From Microvirga sp. BSC39 (GTDB lineage Bacteria; Pseudomonadota; Alphaproteobacteria; Rhizobiales; Beijerinckiaceae), in NCBI RefSeq assembly GCF_000739015.1, contig NZ_JPUG01000052.1:62001-126000 (forward strand): 64,000 nucleotides of DNA, read 5' to 3'. The notes beneath the pieces are model-generated. The model was given only the letters and a program-made list of their open reading frames with translations. It was not told the DNA's origin and made no database searches. The position numbers and the translations under genes are program-made. Below, piece by piece: positions 51,503 through 61,114 of this stretch. How positions within the stretch are numbered: position 1 is the stretch's first letter; the number at the start of each line of letters is the position of its first letter.

Positions 51503-52618
51503 ATGGGACCGTTTCCGCACGATGCGCCCCCGGCCGCCATTTCCGAAGAGAACCCGATGGGGACAGATGGCTTCGAATTCGTGGAGTACTGCCATCCCGA
51601 CCCGCAGGCTCTCGACCGTCTCTTCAAGACCATGGGCTTCAGCGTCGTCGCCAAGCACCGTTCGAAGAACGTGCTGCTCTACCGGCAAGGCGACATCAAC
51701 TTCATCGTCAATGCGCAGCCGGGCTCCTTCGCCGAGCGGTTTGCAGCCCAGCACGGCCCGTCCGCTCCGGCCATGGCCTTCCGCGTTGCCGATGCGAAAT
51801 ATGCCTATGACCGCGCGCTCTCCATGGGAGCGAAACCCGTGCAGACGCAGGTCGGACCCAACGAGTTGGAGATTCCAGCCATCGAGGGAATCGGAGGCCT
51901 GCAGATCTATTTCGTCGACCGCTACGGGGCGAAGGGTTCGATCTACGACGTCGATTTCGAATGGCTCGGCGAGAAGGATCCCAAGCCGACGGGCGTCGGC
52001 CTCCACTACATCGACCACCTGACCCACAACGTCTATCGCGGACGGCTGAACGAATGGGCCGGGTTCTACGAGCGCCTCTTCAACTTCCGCCAGATCCGCT
52101 ACTTCGACATCGAGGGCAAGCTGACGGGGCTGCACTCCCGCGCGATGACGAGCCCTGACGGCAAGATCCGCATCCCGATCAACGAGGATGCGGGCGAGAC
52201 TGGGCAGATCGAGGAATACCTGCAGGAATATAAGGGCGAGGGCATCCAGCACGTGGCGCTGGGCTCGCACGACCTCTACGAATCCATCGAATCGCTCATC
52301 GATGCAGGTCTCGAGTTCATGCCGGCGCCGAACGAGATCTACTATTCGCGCATCGACAAGCGCCTTCCCAAGCATGAGGAGCCGCTCGATCGCTTGAGGA
52401 AGAACGGCATCCTCATCGACGGGGAGGGGGTGGTCGAAGGCGGCTTCACGAAAGTGCTGCTCCAGCGCTTCGGCAAGACCGCTATCGGCCCGATCTTCTT
52501 CGAATACATCCAGCGCAAGGGCGATGACGGATTCGGTGAGGGCAACTTCAAGGCCCTCTTCGAATCCATCGAGGAGGATCAGATTCGCCGCGGCGTGATT
52601 GGTCCGAAGGTCGCCTGA
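51503..52618 (+). CDS. hppD: 4-hydroxyphenylpyruvate dioxygenase
   Basis: A 371-residue non-haem Fe(II) enzyme that turns 4-hydroxyphenylpyruvate into homogentisate. The iron ligands are visible: His172 in IDHLTHNV, His250 in GIQHVALG and Glu334 in FFEYIQR. The conserved C-terminal NFKALFESIEEDQIRRG is present. The start has an AGGAGGAAGA site. The gene follows marR-maiA and ends in a strong terminator. Confidence 0.97.
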   Translation: MGPFPHDAPPAAISEENPMGTDGFEFVEYCHPDPQALDRLFKTMGFSVVAKHRSKNVLLYRQGDINFIVNAQPGSFAERFAAQHGPSAPAMAFRVADAKYAYDRALSMGAKPVQTQVGPNELEIPAIEGIGGLQIYFVDRYGAKGSIYDVDFEWLGEKDPKPTGVGLHYIDHLTHNVYRGRLNEWAGFYERLFNFRQIRYFDIEGKLTGLHSRAMTSPDGKIRIPINEDAGETGQIEEYLQEYKGEGIQHVALGSHDLYESIESLIDAGLEFMPAPNEIYYSRIDKRLPKHEEPLDRLRKNGILIDGEGVVEGGFTKVLLQRFGKTAIGPIFFEYIQRKGDDGFGEGNFKALFESIEEDQIRRGVIGPKVA

Positions 52619-52640
52619 TCCCTGCCGGATCGCCGATTCG

Positions 52641-52678
52641 AAAAGAGGCCGGACCTGCTCCGGCCTCTTTTCTTTTTG
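52641..52678 (+). terminator. Intrinsic terminator of the tyrosine operon
   Basis: A perfect 13-bp stem (AAAAGAGGCCGGA at 52641-52653 with its complement at 52659-52671), a 5-base loop and a CTTTTT tail. It lies 22 bases after the hppD stop. Confidence 0.92.
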
Positions 52679-53123
52679 GAATTTGGACGAAGCCGTGGCC
52701 GCCGACGCGATGCTGTTATTCACAGGGACCGCCACGTAGCAGGCCGGTGAAAAGAGGGCTCTGCGGGTGATCACGCGACTTTGAGATGGCCCTGAAAGCC
52801 TTTTTCCTTAAGGATTTATGAAGGTCCGGGCCAAAGTCTTAACGAAAAGTAAAGAAGTCGGGCGTGAACGTTGCGTTTGTGCAACATGCCCCTGAAAAGC
52901 CCCCGCTGCTGCCCGTTTTGCGCCTTCATTCGGTTGCTTGCGGGGCGGTGATGGATAATGTGGCTCCAGCGACGGGGGCACCCCAGTCGTGATCCTGGTG
53001 GGTTCGACCGAGAAGGCGAGCCGCCGGGTACTAGGGGAAAAGGGACGTGTTTAGGGCTTCGATGAAGTCACCGAGGCACAAAAACCCGGCCCCCCAGGGT
53101 CTCGAAACTTTGGAGGTTTAACC
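52679..53123. other. Long leader region upstream of the major porin
   Basis: About 445 bases contain no convincing gene. An inverted repeat (GTTGC at 52870-52874 and GCAAC at 52881-52885) and several C-rich and G-rich blocks occur between 52895 and 53095. An AT-rich stretch near 52795-52860 may hold the promoter. GGAGG at 53112-53116 is the porin ribosome-binding site. A structured 5' leader or small RNA is possible but not shown. Confidence 0.5.
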
Positions 53124-54371
53124 ATGAAGCTCGTTAAGAGCCTCTTCCTCGGATCGGTCGCGGGTCTCGCGGCTGTTGCCGGAGCTCAAGCTGCCGACCT
53201 TCCCGTGAAGAAGGCTGCTGCTGTTGAATACGTTCGCGTCTGCTCCACCTACGGCGCAGGCTTCTTCTACATCCCGGGCACGGAAACCTGCCTTCGCGTT
53301 GCTGGCCGCGTCCGCGCTGAGTACCAGTACCTCGAGCCGCAGTTCCGCACGGACGCTTCCATCGGCTTCCGCGCTCGCGGTCGTGTTCAGCTCGACGCCC
53401 GCACCGCCACCGCTTACGGCCTCCTCCGCGCCTTCGTGCGTATGGAGATGGACCGCAACACCGGCGTGTACAACTCGCAGTCTGGTTTCGGCGCTGGCAA
53501 TAGCCCGAACCTCGCTCAGGCCTACATCCAGTTCGGTGGTCTGACCGCTGGTCGCACGACCTCGTTCTTCGCCAACGGAGACCTGCCGAACGGCAACATC
53601 ACCACGCTCCGCTTCTACGACTATCCGGACGTGAACCTGCTGGCCTACACCTTCTCCTTCGGCAACGGCTTCTCGGCCACCCTGTCGCTGGAAGAGGGCT
53701 CCTTCGCCGGCAACCTCCTGGGCGCTGGCGACACCGCGTCTACTGCTGGCCAGCGTTGGCCCGACCTCGTCGGTAACGTGAAGTATGCCGGCACCTGGGG
53801 TTCAGTCCAGCTCTCCGGTGCTCTGCATCAGACCCGCGCCACCGCGTTTGAAGCCGACGGCCTCGACTTCATTGAGGGCGAGCTCGGCTGGGCAATTGGC
53901 CTTCAGGCTGGCCTCAACCTGCCGGCTCTCGGCGCTGGCGATGCCCTGTGGTTCGCTGCTGCCTATGCTGACGGCGCTCTCGGCTACCTCGGCTTCGGCT
54001 CGAACGTGACGGGCGTTGCCGCTTCCGGCAACATCCGTTCCGTTCCCGTCGTCGATGCCTTCGTCGGCGCCGATGGCGACGTCGAGACCGGCAGCGGTTG
54101 GCAGGTCGCCGGTGGTCTGCGTCACTACTGGGCTCCGACCCTGCGTTCGAACATCCATGGTTCGTATGCTAGCGTCGAGTACGGTGGCGATGCTCCGGTC
54201 GGTATTGCCGACTTCGACGAGTGGCGCGTTGGCGTTAACACCTTCTGGACGCCGGTTTCCGGCCTGGACATCGGTGTTGAGGTTCTCTATGCCAACATCG
54301 ACGTTGAGGGCGTAACCGTCGACAACGACGATCGCTGGGAAGCTCGCTTCCGCATCCAGCGCGACTTCTAA
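53124..54371 (+). CDS. Major outer-membrane porin (rhizobial Porin_2/Omp2 family)
   Basis: A 415-residue beta-barrel protein. A Sec signal ends after AQA at residues 21-23, giving the typical mature start ADLPVKKAAAVEYVRVC. The disulfide cysteine pair (VRVCSTYG and TETCLRVAGRVRAEY) and the terminal Phe of RIQRDF fit Hyphomicrobiales porins. It likely forms a trimeric general diffusion pore. Many codons are C/T-ended and regular, as in a highly expressed gene. Strong terminator downstream. Confidence 0.95.
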   Translation: MKLVKSLFLGSVAGLAAVAGAQAADLPVKKAAAVEYVRVCSTYGAGFFYIPGTETCLRVAGRVRAEYQYLEPQFRTDASIGFRARGRVQLDARTATAYGLLRAFVRMEMDRNTGVYNSQSGFGAGNSPNLAQAYIQFGGLTAGRTTSFFANGDLPNGNITTLRFYDYPDVNLLAYTFSFGNGFSATLSLEEGSFAGNLLGAGDTASTAGQRWPDLVGNVKYAGTWGSVQLSGALHQTRATAFEADGLDFIEGELGWAIGLQAGLNLPALGAGDALWFAAAYADGALGYLGFGSNVTGVAASGNIRSVPVVDAFVGADGDVETGSGWQVAGGLRHYWAPTLRSNIHGSYASVEYGGDAPVGIADFDEWRVGVNTFWTPVSGLDIGVEVLYANIDVEGVTVDNDDRWEARFRIQRDF

Positions 54372-54393
54372 TCGGCTCGTCTGATTGGACAGG

Positions 54394-54426
54394 AAAACCC
54401 CGGTGGCAACACCGGGGTTTTCTTTT
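54394..54426 (+). terminator. Intrinsic terminator of the porin gene
   Basis: A perfect 12-bp stem (AAAACCCCGGTG at 54394-54405 with CACCGGGGTTTT at 54410-54421), a GCAA tetraloop and a CTTTT tail. Confidence 0.93.
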
Positions 54427-54501
54427 GTGCACTGTCGATGCCGGAGCTGACGACATCAGTGGCCAACGTGATCGGGTAGCGAGCCCCCGCGTATTCACCC
54501 T

Positions 54502-55383
54502 TCAGGCAGAGTCTTCCACCGACAGAACGAACTCCTCGATCACCCATGTGAGATTGCCGTCGAGAGCCGGGGCATGTCCCTGGCCAGGGACCGTGATCGC
54601 CGTGAGACGAGGGTGCCTTTCCTGCATGGCCTGCACCGTTCCGGCTGACAGCAGGTCCGAGTGCTCGCCGCGGACGACCAGGAGAGGGAACGGCTTCAAT
54701 CCCTCGAAGAGCGGCCAGAGATCAGGCAGCGGTGCCTCGGGATCTGAAGCCTCAAGGGTCTTCATCAGGTTCGGGTCGTAATTGAGAACGAATTGACCGT
54801 CGACCTCACGCCATGTCACCCGCACCAGGGCCTGCCACTGCTCGTCGGTGAAGGCAGGAAATTCTGCTGCCGAGGCCTGCTGCAGGATCTGCATGGCCTC
54901 ATCCGTGGTGCGGGGCGTCGGCAACTTGCCGACATACCCGCGTATCCGGCTGAGTCCTCCGGCTTCGAGCACGGGACCGATGTCGTTGAGAACCGCACCG
55001 GCGATCAGGGGAGGGCGAATCGCACTCAAGGCCATGGTAATCAGACCGCCCCGGGACGTGCCGACGAACACTGCCTTCTCGATCCCTGCTACTGTCAGCA
55101 CTTGCAGGACATCGTTCAGCTCGATCTTGATGTCGTAGTTGCGCCAATCCTTGTCCCAATCGGAACGGCCGCGGCCCCGATAATCCAGGGACAGGACGCG
55201 ACGGGGGCGTGAGGCATCGCGGCTTAGGGCCACGGCAAGCTCGTGAAAATCCTCGGATGACCGCGTGAGGCCAGAAAGGCACACGACCGGCAGGGCGCCG
55301 GCTATGCCAGGGTCATAGTCCCGGGTGTAAAGGCGCAGCCCGTCGGCTGCAGACACGAAAAGATCCCGGTAGGTGTCGCTCAT
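54502..55383 (-). CDS. Alpha/beta hydrolase
   Basis: A 293-residue alpha/beta hydrolase. It has the strand-turn segment LSLDYRGRGRSDWD, the nucleophile elbow VFVGTSRGG (Ser110), VVRGEHSDLL (acid region) and VPGQGHAPAL (His). It resembles esterase/epoxide-hydrolase-like members of rhizobia with no assigned substrate. It is convergent with the porin gene and stands upstream of the lytic transglycosylase gene on the opposite reading side. Confidence 0.88.
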   Translation of the reverse strand: MSDTYRDLFVSAADGLRLYTRDYDPGIAGALPVVCLSGLTRSSEDFHELAVALSRDASRPRRVLSLDYRGRGRSDWDKDWRNYDIKIELNDVLQVLTVAGIEKAVFVGTSRGGLITMALSAIRPPLIAGAVLNDIGPVLEAGGLSRIRGYVGKLPTPRTTDEAMQILQQASAAEFPAFTDEQWQALVRVTWREVDGQFVLNYDPNLMKTLEASDPEAPLPDLWPLFEGLKPFPLLVVRGEHSDLLSAGTVQAMQERHPRLTAITVPGQGHAPALDGNLTWVIEEFVLSVEDSA

Positions 55384-55428
55384 CTCAATCCATGGTCACT
55401 GGGTGTTGATGAGCTGCATCTTGCCTGA

Positions 55429-57450
55429 CTAGTTGGTGCCTGTCGCGTCCGCCGTTGCGGGAGCTGCCGGTATGGCCTTCTCGTTCAGGCGCTGACGGTA
55501 GACCCTCAGGTTCTCGAGAACGCGCTGCACGTAATTGCGGGTCTCATAGAAGGGGATGCGCTCCACCCAATCGACCTCATCCACATCCGGCTTGCGGGGG
55601 TCCCCATAGGAGCGGACCCATTTGATCACGTTGCCGCCGCCCGCATTGTACGACGCGAAGGCCAGGATATGGGAGCCCTTCCAATCCTCCATCAGTTCGC
55701 CGAGATGGGCGGAGCCGATCTTTGCGTTGTAGGAGGGATCCTCGATCAGGCGCTTGAGATCGAACCCGACGCCGAAGCGCTTGGCGGTCCTCTTGGCGGT
55801 CTCCGGCATGAGTTGCATGAGGCCGCGCGCGCCGGCGCTCGAGATGGCGCGCGGATTGAAGGCGCTTTCCTGGCGGGCGATGGCGTAGACCATGGCGGGC
55901 TCCACCTCGTCGCCAACGGGCTGGAAGTCCGGGATGGCGGCCAGGGGATAGGCATGCTGATCGAGCGGGAAGCCTCTCTGAAGGGCGATCTTGCCGATGG
56001 CGAGAACCGCCCGGGGATTCTGCTGCGACGTTGCGAGGCTTGCAAGCGCATCGAGCTGACCGGGATCACCCAGGGTCTGGGCAAGATCGGAGTAGAGACC
56101 CATGGCCAGATCCTGCTCGCCGATCTGCTGCAGCAGCTGAATCGCCTGAACCGGAACGAGGGCGTTGAAGGTCTTGCGCTCATCCTCCGTCAGAGCATCA
56201 ACCTTTCTCAATGCGATGGTCCGACCGAGCTTCTCCTGGGCGAGTTGCCCATAATAGGTCGTGGGTTGATCGGCGGCGCGCTCGTAGAACAGGCGGGCGT
56301 TCTGAGCCTCGCCGGCCGCCTCCGCTGCGCGGCCCTGCCAATAGGCAACACGCGAAAGGGAGATGGGAGTCGAGGCCGTTTTGGCGACGGCGGCAAAGTG
56401 CTGAGAGGCCTTCGCCGGATCGTTCAGGAAGCGCAGGGCGATCCAGCCCGCGTGGAACTCCGCCTCGATCTGCTGCACCGGGGACTCGGCGGCGTGATGG
56501 CTCGCAACCTCATAGGCCGTCTTGGCATCGCCCTTGTCGAGAAGCTCACGGGTGATCAGGCGCTGCTCGGCCCACCACTCGTCGCCGTCGACCCGCAACT
56601 CCGGGTCGCGCGGCGCCTGCATGATGATGCTGGCGGCCTCGGCCAGGTTGTTGCTGCGGCGCTGGAGCAGAGCGCGGGAGAACAGGTAAGAGGGGTCGTT
56701 CCTCAGAGAGGAAGGAACAGCCGCGAAAGCTTTTTCGGCTTTCTTCTTGCCCTGGAATACGGCCATACGCGCCTTGACGAGAAGCTCGTAACCCTTGCCG
56801 GCATGGCTCGCTGCCCGCTGCGCGCCGCCCCAATTTTCCTTGAGGAGCAGACGCTCCATGCGGAAGCGGTGATCGGCCTGGGAGAGCAGGCCGGGGAATT
56901 GGTCGAGGATGCGGCGCTCCACGTCGGGGCCGAACGTATCCTCGCGCCATGCATGGCGGATCTTTTCATGGGCCTCCTGCTCGAGGCCATCGGCCTTCAG
57001 GGCAAAGGCAAGCGCGATCCGTCCGCCCGGGGTGACAGGTGCCTGGTTGGCAAAGAAGAAGCGGACCTGGGGCGGCGACCGGCGCTCGGCCAGCAGGGCA
57101 TCCTCGCTTCTGCGCCGGATCTGGCTGGTCAGGGGCCAGTCCGGATAATCCTTTCGGAAGGCCATGATCCGGTCGAAGGTGACCGGCGTGCCGCTGCGGA
57201 TCGCGTACCACTCTGCGAGAGCACGGGCGGCCGGCTGAGCGAGCTTGGTCCTGAGGATCTCGGCCTCGGTCAGATCGTTGTCCCGATGGGCCTTGAAGAT
57301 CCCGGCGAGGTGATCCAGGTCTCCCGGCACCGGATTGGCCGGAACAAAGGTTTCCAAGGTGCTGGTCTGGGGCGTCTGATTTGCATGGACCGCGAGGGTG
57401 GAGACTTGGACAAGCGCGACCGATGTCACAAGACCTATGAGAAGACGCAT
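55429..57450 (-). CDS. slt: Soluble lytic murein transglycosylase
   Basis: A 673-residue periplasmic enzyme that cuts glycan strands to 1,6-anhydromuramyl products. The ATG at 57450 gives a signal peptide (LLIGLVTSVALVQVSTLAVHA); the 15 upstream residues are unconserved. A long alpha-helical superhelix domain (about 30-500) precedes the SLT catalytic domain with ARQESAFNPRAISSAGARGLMQLMP, whose Glu is catalytic, and FASYNAGGGNVIKWV. It is divergent from dapA. Confidence 0.93.
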   Translation of the reverse strand: MRLLIGLVTSVALVQVSTLAVHANQTPQTSTLETFVPANPVPGDLDHLAGIFKAHRDNDLTEAEILRTKLAQPAARALAEWYAIRSGTPVTFDRIMAFRKDYPDWPLTSQIRRRSEDALLAERRSPPQVRFFFANQAPVTPGGRIALAFALKADGLEQEAHEKIRHAWREDTFGPDVERRILDQFPGLLSQADHRFRMERLLLKENWGGAQRAASHAGKGYELLVKARMAVFQGKKKAEKAFAAVPSSLRNDPSYLFSRALLQRRSNNLAEAASIIMQAPRDPELRVDGDEWWAEQRLITRELLDKGDAKTAYEVASHHAAESPVQQIEAEFHAGWIALRFLNDPAKASQHFAAVAKTASTPISLSRVAYWQGRAAEAAGEAQNARLFYERAADQPTTYYGQLAQEKLGRTIALRKVDALTEDERKTFNALVPVQAIQLLQQIGEQDLAMGLYSDLAQTLGDPGQLDALASLATSQQNPRAVLAIGKIALQRGFPLDQHAYPLAAIPDFQPVGDEVEPAMVYAIARQESAFNPRAISSAGARGLMQLMPETAKRTAKRFGVGFDLKRLIEDPSYNAKIGSAHLGELMEDWKGSHILAFASYNAGGGNVIKWVRSYGDPRKPDVDEVDWVERIPFYETRNYVQRVLENLRVYRQRLNEKAIPAAPATADATGTN

Positions 57451-57638
57451 GTTGAGGCTCACCCGCTGACCCCTTTGCTGTCGCCCGCAACTCATTGTGA
57501 CGACGTTTCTCTTGAGGAAACACTAAGAGCCGAGCTAGGACAACTCCCCGAAGGAACGTTTGCGCCCATGCGCCGCACCCCCTATGTGTTAAACCCTTGT
57601 GGCCTCTAGGACCCGGCGCACTTTACCGAGGAAGATTC

Positions 57639-58523
57639 ATGACCCAATTCAAAGGCTCCATCACGGCCCTGGTGACTCCCTTCAAGGATGGTGCCGTGGA
57701 TGAGGCAGCGTTCCGGTCCTTCATCAACTGGCAGATCCAGGAGGGCACCAGCGGGCTCGTTCCCGTGGGCACGACCGGCGAGACCCCAACGCTGAGCCAC
57801 AAGGAGCATGACCGGGTCGTCGAGATCTGCATCGAGGAGGCGAGAGGCAGGGTACCGGTAATCGCCGGCGCCGGCTCCAACAGCACCGCCGAGGCGGTGG
57901 CGTTCTCCAAGCACGCGGAAAAGGTGGGCGCCGACGCGGTGCTGATCGTCACCCCCTACTACAACAAGCCGACGCAGGAAGGCCTCTACCAGCACTTCAA
58001 GGCCATCAACGACGCCATCGGCATTCCGATCATCATCTACAACATCCCCGGCCGCTCCGTGATCGACATGTCGGTGGAAACGATGGCGCGGCTCTATGAG
58101 CTGAAGAACATTGCCGGCGTGAAGGACGCCACCGCCAACATGGCGCGGGTCAGCCTGCAGCGGCAGGTGATGGGGCCGGATTTCATCCAGCTCTCCGGCG
58201 AGGATGCCACGGCGCTCGGCTTCATGGCCCATGGCGGGCATGGCTGCATCTCCGTGACCTCCAACGTGGCGCCGCGGCTCTGTGCCGAGATGCAGAGCGC
58301 CTGCCTGAACGGCGATTATGCCTCGGCCCTGAAGGTGCAGGACCGGCTCATGCCCCTGCACACGAACCTCTTCATCGAGACGAATCCCACGCCCGTGAAG
58401 TACGCGGCATCGCTGCTCGGCCTCATGCAGGACGATGTGCGCCTGCCGCTGGTGCCCGCCTCCGACAACGCGAAGCAGGCCGTTCGCTCGGCCATGGTCC
58501 ATGCGGGCCTCATCAACGCTTAA
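57639..58523 (+). CDS. dapA: 4-hydroxy-tetrahydrodipicolinate synthase
   Basis: A 294-residue aldolase that condenses pyruvate and aspartate semialdehyde for lysine and meso-diaminopimelate synthesis. The Schiff-base Lys162 lies in AGVKDATAN, Tyr134 and Arg139 in [10 protein letters not shown], and GTTGETPTL at 44-52 binds pyruvate. The ATG at 57639 follows GAGGAAG. smpB begins 8 bases after its stop. Confidence 0.96.
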   Translation: MTQFKGSITALVTPFKDGAVDEAAFRSFINWQIQEGTSGLVPVGTTGETPTLSHKEHDRVVEICIEEARGRVPVIAGAGSNSTAEAVAFSKHAEKVGADAVLIVTPYYNKPTQEGLYQHFKAINDAIGIPIIIYNIPGRSVIDMSVETMARLYELKNIAGVKDATANMARVSLQRQVMGPDFIQLSGEDATALGFMAHGGHGCISVTSNVAPRLCAEMQSACLNGDYASALKVQDRLMPLHTNLFIETNPTPVKYAASLLGLMQDDVRLPLVPASDNAKQAVRSAMVHAGLINA

Positions 58524-58531
58524 AGAACCTG

Positions 58532-59005
58532 ATGGCAAAAGATCCAAAGAGTCCCAATCGCGTCGTCGCCGACAACAGGAAGGCGCGGTTCAATTATGAG
58601 ATCATCGATACCTACGAGGCAGGGATCGCGCTCACCGGCACGGAAGTGAAATCCCTGCGCCAGGGCAAGGCGACGATTGGCGAGGCCCATGCGGGGCCCT
58701 CGGGCGAGGAGTTCTACCTCTTCAACGCCTATATCCCCGAGTACCTGCAGGCCAACCGCTTCAACCACGAGACCAAGCGCCCCCGGCGCCTGCTCCTGCA
58801 CAAGAACCAGATCAATAAGCTGATCGGCGCAACGCAGCGGGAGGGGTTCACAGTGATTCCGCTCAAGATCTATTTCAACGATCGCGGCCGCGCGAAGGTG
58901 GAACTCGGTCTCGGCCGGGGCAAGAAGCTGCACGACAAGCGCGAGACGGAGAAGGAGCGCTCCTGGAACCGGGAGAAGGCTCGCCTCATGCGCGACAAGG
59001 GCTGA
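58532..59005 (+). CDS. smpB: SsrA-binding protein SmpB
   Basis: A 157-residue tmRNA partner in trans-translation. The segments [40 protein letters not shown] and [21 protein letters not shown] are family hallmarks. The basic C-terminal tail that enters the ribosomal A site is intact. It is linked to dapA with an 8-base gap, a common order in this bacterial group. No tmRNA gene is in the window. Confidence 0.97.
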   Translation: MAKDPKSPNRVVADNRKARFNYEIIDTYEAGIALTGTEVKSLRQGKATIGEAHAGPSGEEFYLFNAYIPEYLQANRFNHETKRPRRLLLHKNQINKLIGATQREGFTVIPLKIYFNDRGRAKVELGLGRGKKLHDKRETEKERSWNREKARLMRDKG

Positions 59006-59056
59006 CGCAAGGGCATGTTGCGCTAGATCTCCTTCCGATTGTTCAGGAGGGAAGCT

Positions 59057-59587
59057 ATGGCGTCCGTGGCTCTGGTGTCGGTTCTTGGACCCGATCGGGT
59101 CGGGCTTGTTGCAGCCATTGCCGAGCACCTGTTCAATATCGGCGTGAACCTGCGGGACACGACCTTTGCGGCCTTAGGGTCAGGAGCCGAGTTCGTGGCT
59201 CTGTGCGAGCTCCCGCCGGACGTGACGGCGGGTGACGTGGAGGCCGGCCTCAAGCAGCTTGCGGAACTCGAAGGCGCCGAGGTCCGGGCGGTGCCCTATG
59301 CTTTCGACCCGAGCCCCGGCCCTGCAGGAAGCGTCACCCATCGCATCGCCATCAGCGGCGGCGATCAGCTCGGCCTCGTGGCCCGTCTGGCCGAGGTATT
59401 CAAGCAATACGAGGCCAACATCGTGCGCCTCGAGGCGCGCAAGCTGCCGGAGGCCGAGGGTGGACTTTATGTGACGCGCTTTGCCGTCTCGGTTCCGCCT
59501 GATCGGGCCGGTCTGTGCCTGGCCACCGTCAGCAACACCGCCGGTGCGCTGGGATTGAGCTGCCAGGTGGAAGAGAGCTCGCTCTGA
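59057..59587 (+). CDS. Double-ACT-domain protein (GcvR-like)
   Basis: A 176-residue protein made of two ACT domains: residues 3-75 (LVSVLGPDRVGLVAAIAEHLFNIGVNLRDT) and about 95-170 (RIAISGGDQLGLVARLAEVFKQYEANIVRLE). ACT domains bind amino acids. The layout is that of GcvR-type regulators of glycine cleavage, but no gcv genes are near and it has no DNA-binding domain. The AGGAGGGAAG site fixes the ATG at 59057. Confidence 0.85.
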   Translation: MASVALVSVLGPDRVGLVAAIAEHLFNIGVNLRDTTFAALGSGAEFVALCELPPDVTAGDVEAGLKQLAELEGAEVRAVPYAFDPSPGPAGSVTHRIAISGGDQLGLVARLAEVFKQYEANIVRLEARKLPEAEGGLYVTRFAVSVPPDRAGLCLATVSNTAGALGLSCQVEESSL

Positions 59588-59598
59588 TCCGAACGAAA

Positions 59599-59621
59599 AT
59601 GGCCGGGCCTTGCCCGGCCAT
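59599..59621. repeat. Type-B REP-like hairpin
   Basis: A perfect 10-bp stem (ATGGCCGGGC with GCCCGGCCAT) around a 3-base loop, with the same ATGGCCGGG...CCCGGCCAT arms as the palindromes at 29128 and 33223. It lies between the ACT gene and a convergent gene and may serve as a terminator for both. Confidence 0.65.
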
Positions 59622-59643
59622 GATGCTCTTCCGCTTGATCGCG

Positions 59644-60288
59644 TCAGATATCGAGCTCGTCGTCCTGCGGCTGGCGGATGCCGTAGCGGCTCTCGAGCGC
59701 GGGGCTGCGCGGCTGCGGACGCGGGCGTTCTCCATTCTCGCTCATGGGGCGCTGCGGGCGATCCGAAGGATCGCGGCCGATCCGGGACGCGAGCTGCGAC
59801 AGGTCGAGGAACTCGTCCGCCTGCCGGCGCAGTTCGTCGGCGACCATCGGCGGCTGCGTGGTGACGGTGGACACCACCGAAACCCGAACACCGCGGCGCT
59901 GCATCGCCTCGACGAGGGAGCGGAAGTCGCCGTCGCCGGAGAACAGAACCATGTGATCGATAAAGGGGGAGAGCTCCAGCGCGTCGATGGCGAGCTCGAT
60001 GTCCATGTTGCCCTTGACCTTGCGGCGGCCGGCGGAGTCGACGAACTCCTTCGTCGGCTTCGTGACCACGCGGTAGCCGTTGTAATCGAGCCAGTCGATC
60101 AGCGGGCGGATGGATGAATATTCCTGATCTTCCACAAGGGCCGTGTAGTAAAAGGCACGTACGAGCGAGCCGCGGCCCTGAAATTCCTTCAGCAGGCGCT
60201 TGTAATCGATATCGAAGCCGAGAGTTTTCGTGGTAGCGTAAAGGTTGGCGCCATCAATGAAGAGAGCGATCCGCTGCTGGCCTGACAT
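59644..60288 (-). CDS. NYN-domain (LabA/DUF88) protein
   Basis: A 214-residue protein with a NYN domain, a PIN-like RNase fold. Acidic metal-site motifs are LFIDGANLY (Asp12), GNMDIELAIDAL (two Asp) and LFSGDGDFRSLV. The C-terminal 50 residues are Pro/Arg-rich and likely disordered. NYN proteins of this type are thought to act on RNA. It is convergent with the ACT gene. Confidence 0.88.
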   Translation of the reverse strand: MSGQQRIALFIDGANLYATTKTLGFDIDYKRLLKEFQGRGSLVRAFYYTALVEDQEYSSIRPLIDWLDYNGYRVVTKPTKEFVDSAGRRKVKGNMDIELAIDALELSPFIDHMVLFSGDGDFRSLVEAMQRRGVRVSVVSTVTTQPPMVADELRRQADEFLDLSQLASRIGRDPSDRPQRPMSENGERPRPQPRSPALESRYGIRQPQDDELDI

Positions 60289-60526
60289 AAGTATTCTCTA
60301 TCTGTGTCTGCCGGAGCGGCCTAACAACCTTCATTATTCAAGCAACATCGATTATTTGCGCAGGCAATAAAACTGCGCGAAAAATGTATGACGTGCCCCA
60401 GAACAGGCTGCTATTAACCCTTCGGACCAGTAATCCTGACAATGCAAAATACTTAATGGCGTGTAAATTCCAAGAGTCAAGTTGTCGGAACCAAGGCAGT
60501 CAAGCCTATGTGTGACAAATAAACAG

Positions 60527-61114
60527 CTATTTTGATTTCAGGCTGCGACTGCCCGGTTTCACCGCCGGAAGAGCCGCCAATTCGGGTGGAATCTGGTCCG
60601 GCGCATAGGCCGGGATGTCGAGTTGGACGAGGGACACGAGGGGTACACCGAGATTCGCCTTGCCGCCGGAGCGGTCGATAAGGCAGGCGGCGCCGAGCAT
60701 CGTTCCGGGGTGCTCCGCAAGGGATGTCAGGCATTCCCGAGAGGAAAGGCCTGTCGTCACGATGTCTTCCACCATGACAACACGGGCACCCTCGGGAATC
60801 GTGAACCCGCGGCGCAGCACGAAGACGCCGTTCTCACGCTCAACGAAGATTGCCTTGGCCCCCAGATGCCGGGCCGTCTCGTAGCCCGGGACGATCCCGC
60901 CGACGGCAGGTGACACGACGTAATCGACGGATCCGAACCGCTCTTGGATTTTCTCGGCCAGCGCCCGGCAGACCCGCTCCGTGCGGGCCGGATCCTGAAA
61001 CACGAACATCTTCTGCAGGAAGACCGGGCTGTGCAGCCCCGATGAGAGAATGAAGTGCCCCTCCAGCAGCGCGCCGGCGGAGCGGAATTCTTCGAGAACG
61101 TCGTTCGGGGTCAT
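60527..61114 (-). CDS. pyrE: Orotate phosphoribosyltransferase
   Basis: A 195-residue enzyme that makes orotidine monophosphate from orotate and [18 protein letters not shown] and the PRPP-binding motif [14 protein letters not shown] are visible, with [14 protein letters not shown] upstream. The ATG at 61114 follows an AGGAGG site; the frame extends to 61255 without support. It stands alone on the minus strand. Confidence 0.93.
   Translation of the reverse strand: MTPNDVLEEFRSAGALLEGHFILSSGLHSPVFLQKMFVFQDPARTERVCRALAEKIQERFGSVDYVVSPAVGGIVPGYETARHLGAKAIFVERENGVFVLRRGFTIPEGARVVMVEDIVTTGLSSRECLTSLAEHPGTMLGAACLIDRSGGKANLGVPLVSLVQLDIPAYAPDQIPPELAALPAVKPGSRSLKSK

Noticed and set aside
52870..52885. 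Possible third MarR operator near the porin gene
   Set aside because: The arms match GTTGC/GCAAC, but the spacer is 6 bases rather than 4, so it does not fit the operator pattern and is more simply a hairpin.
55669..57609. Long plus-strand open frame (646 codons)
   Set aside because: It is antisense to the lytic transglycosylase gene, which has signal peptide and catalytic motifs; the plus-strand product resembles no protein.
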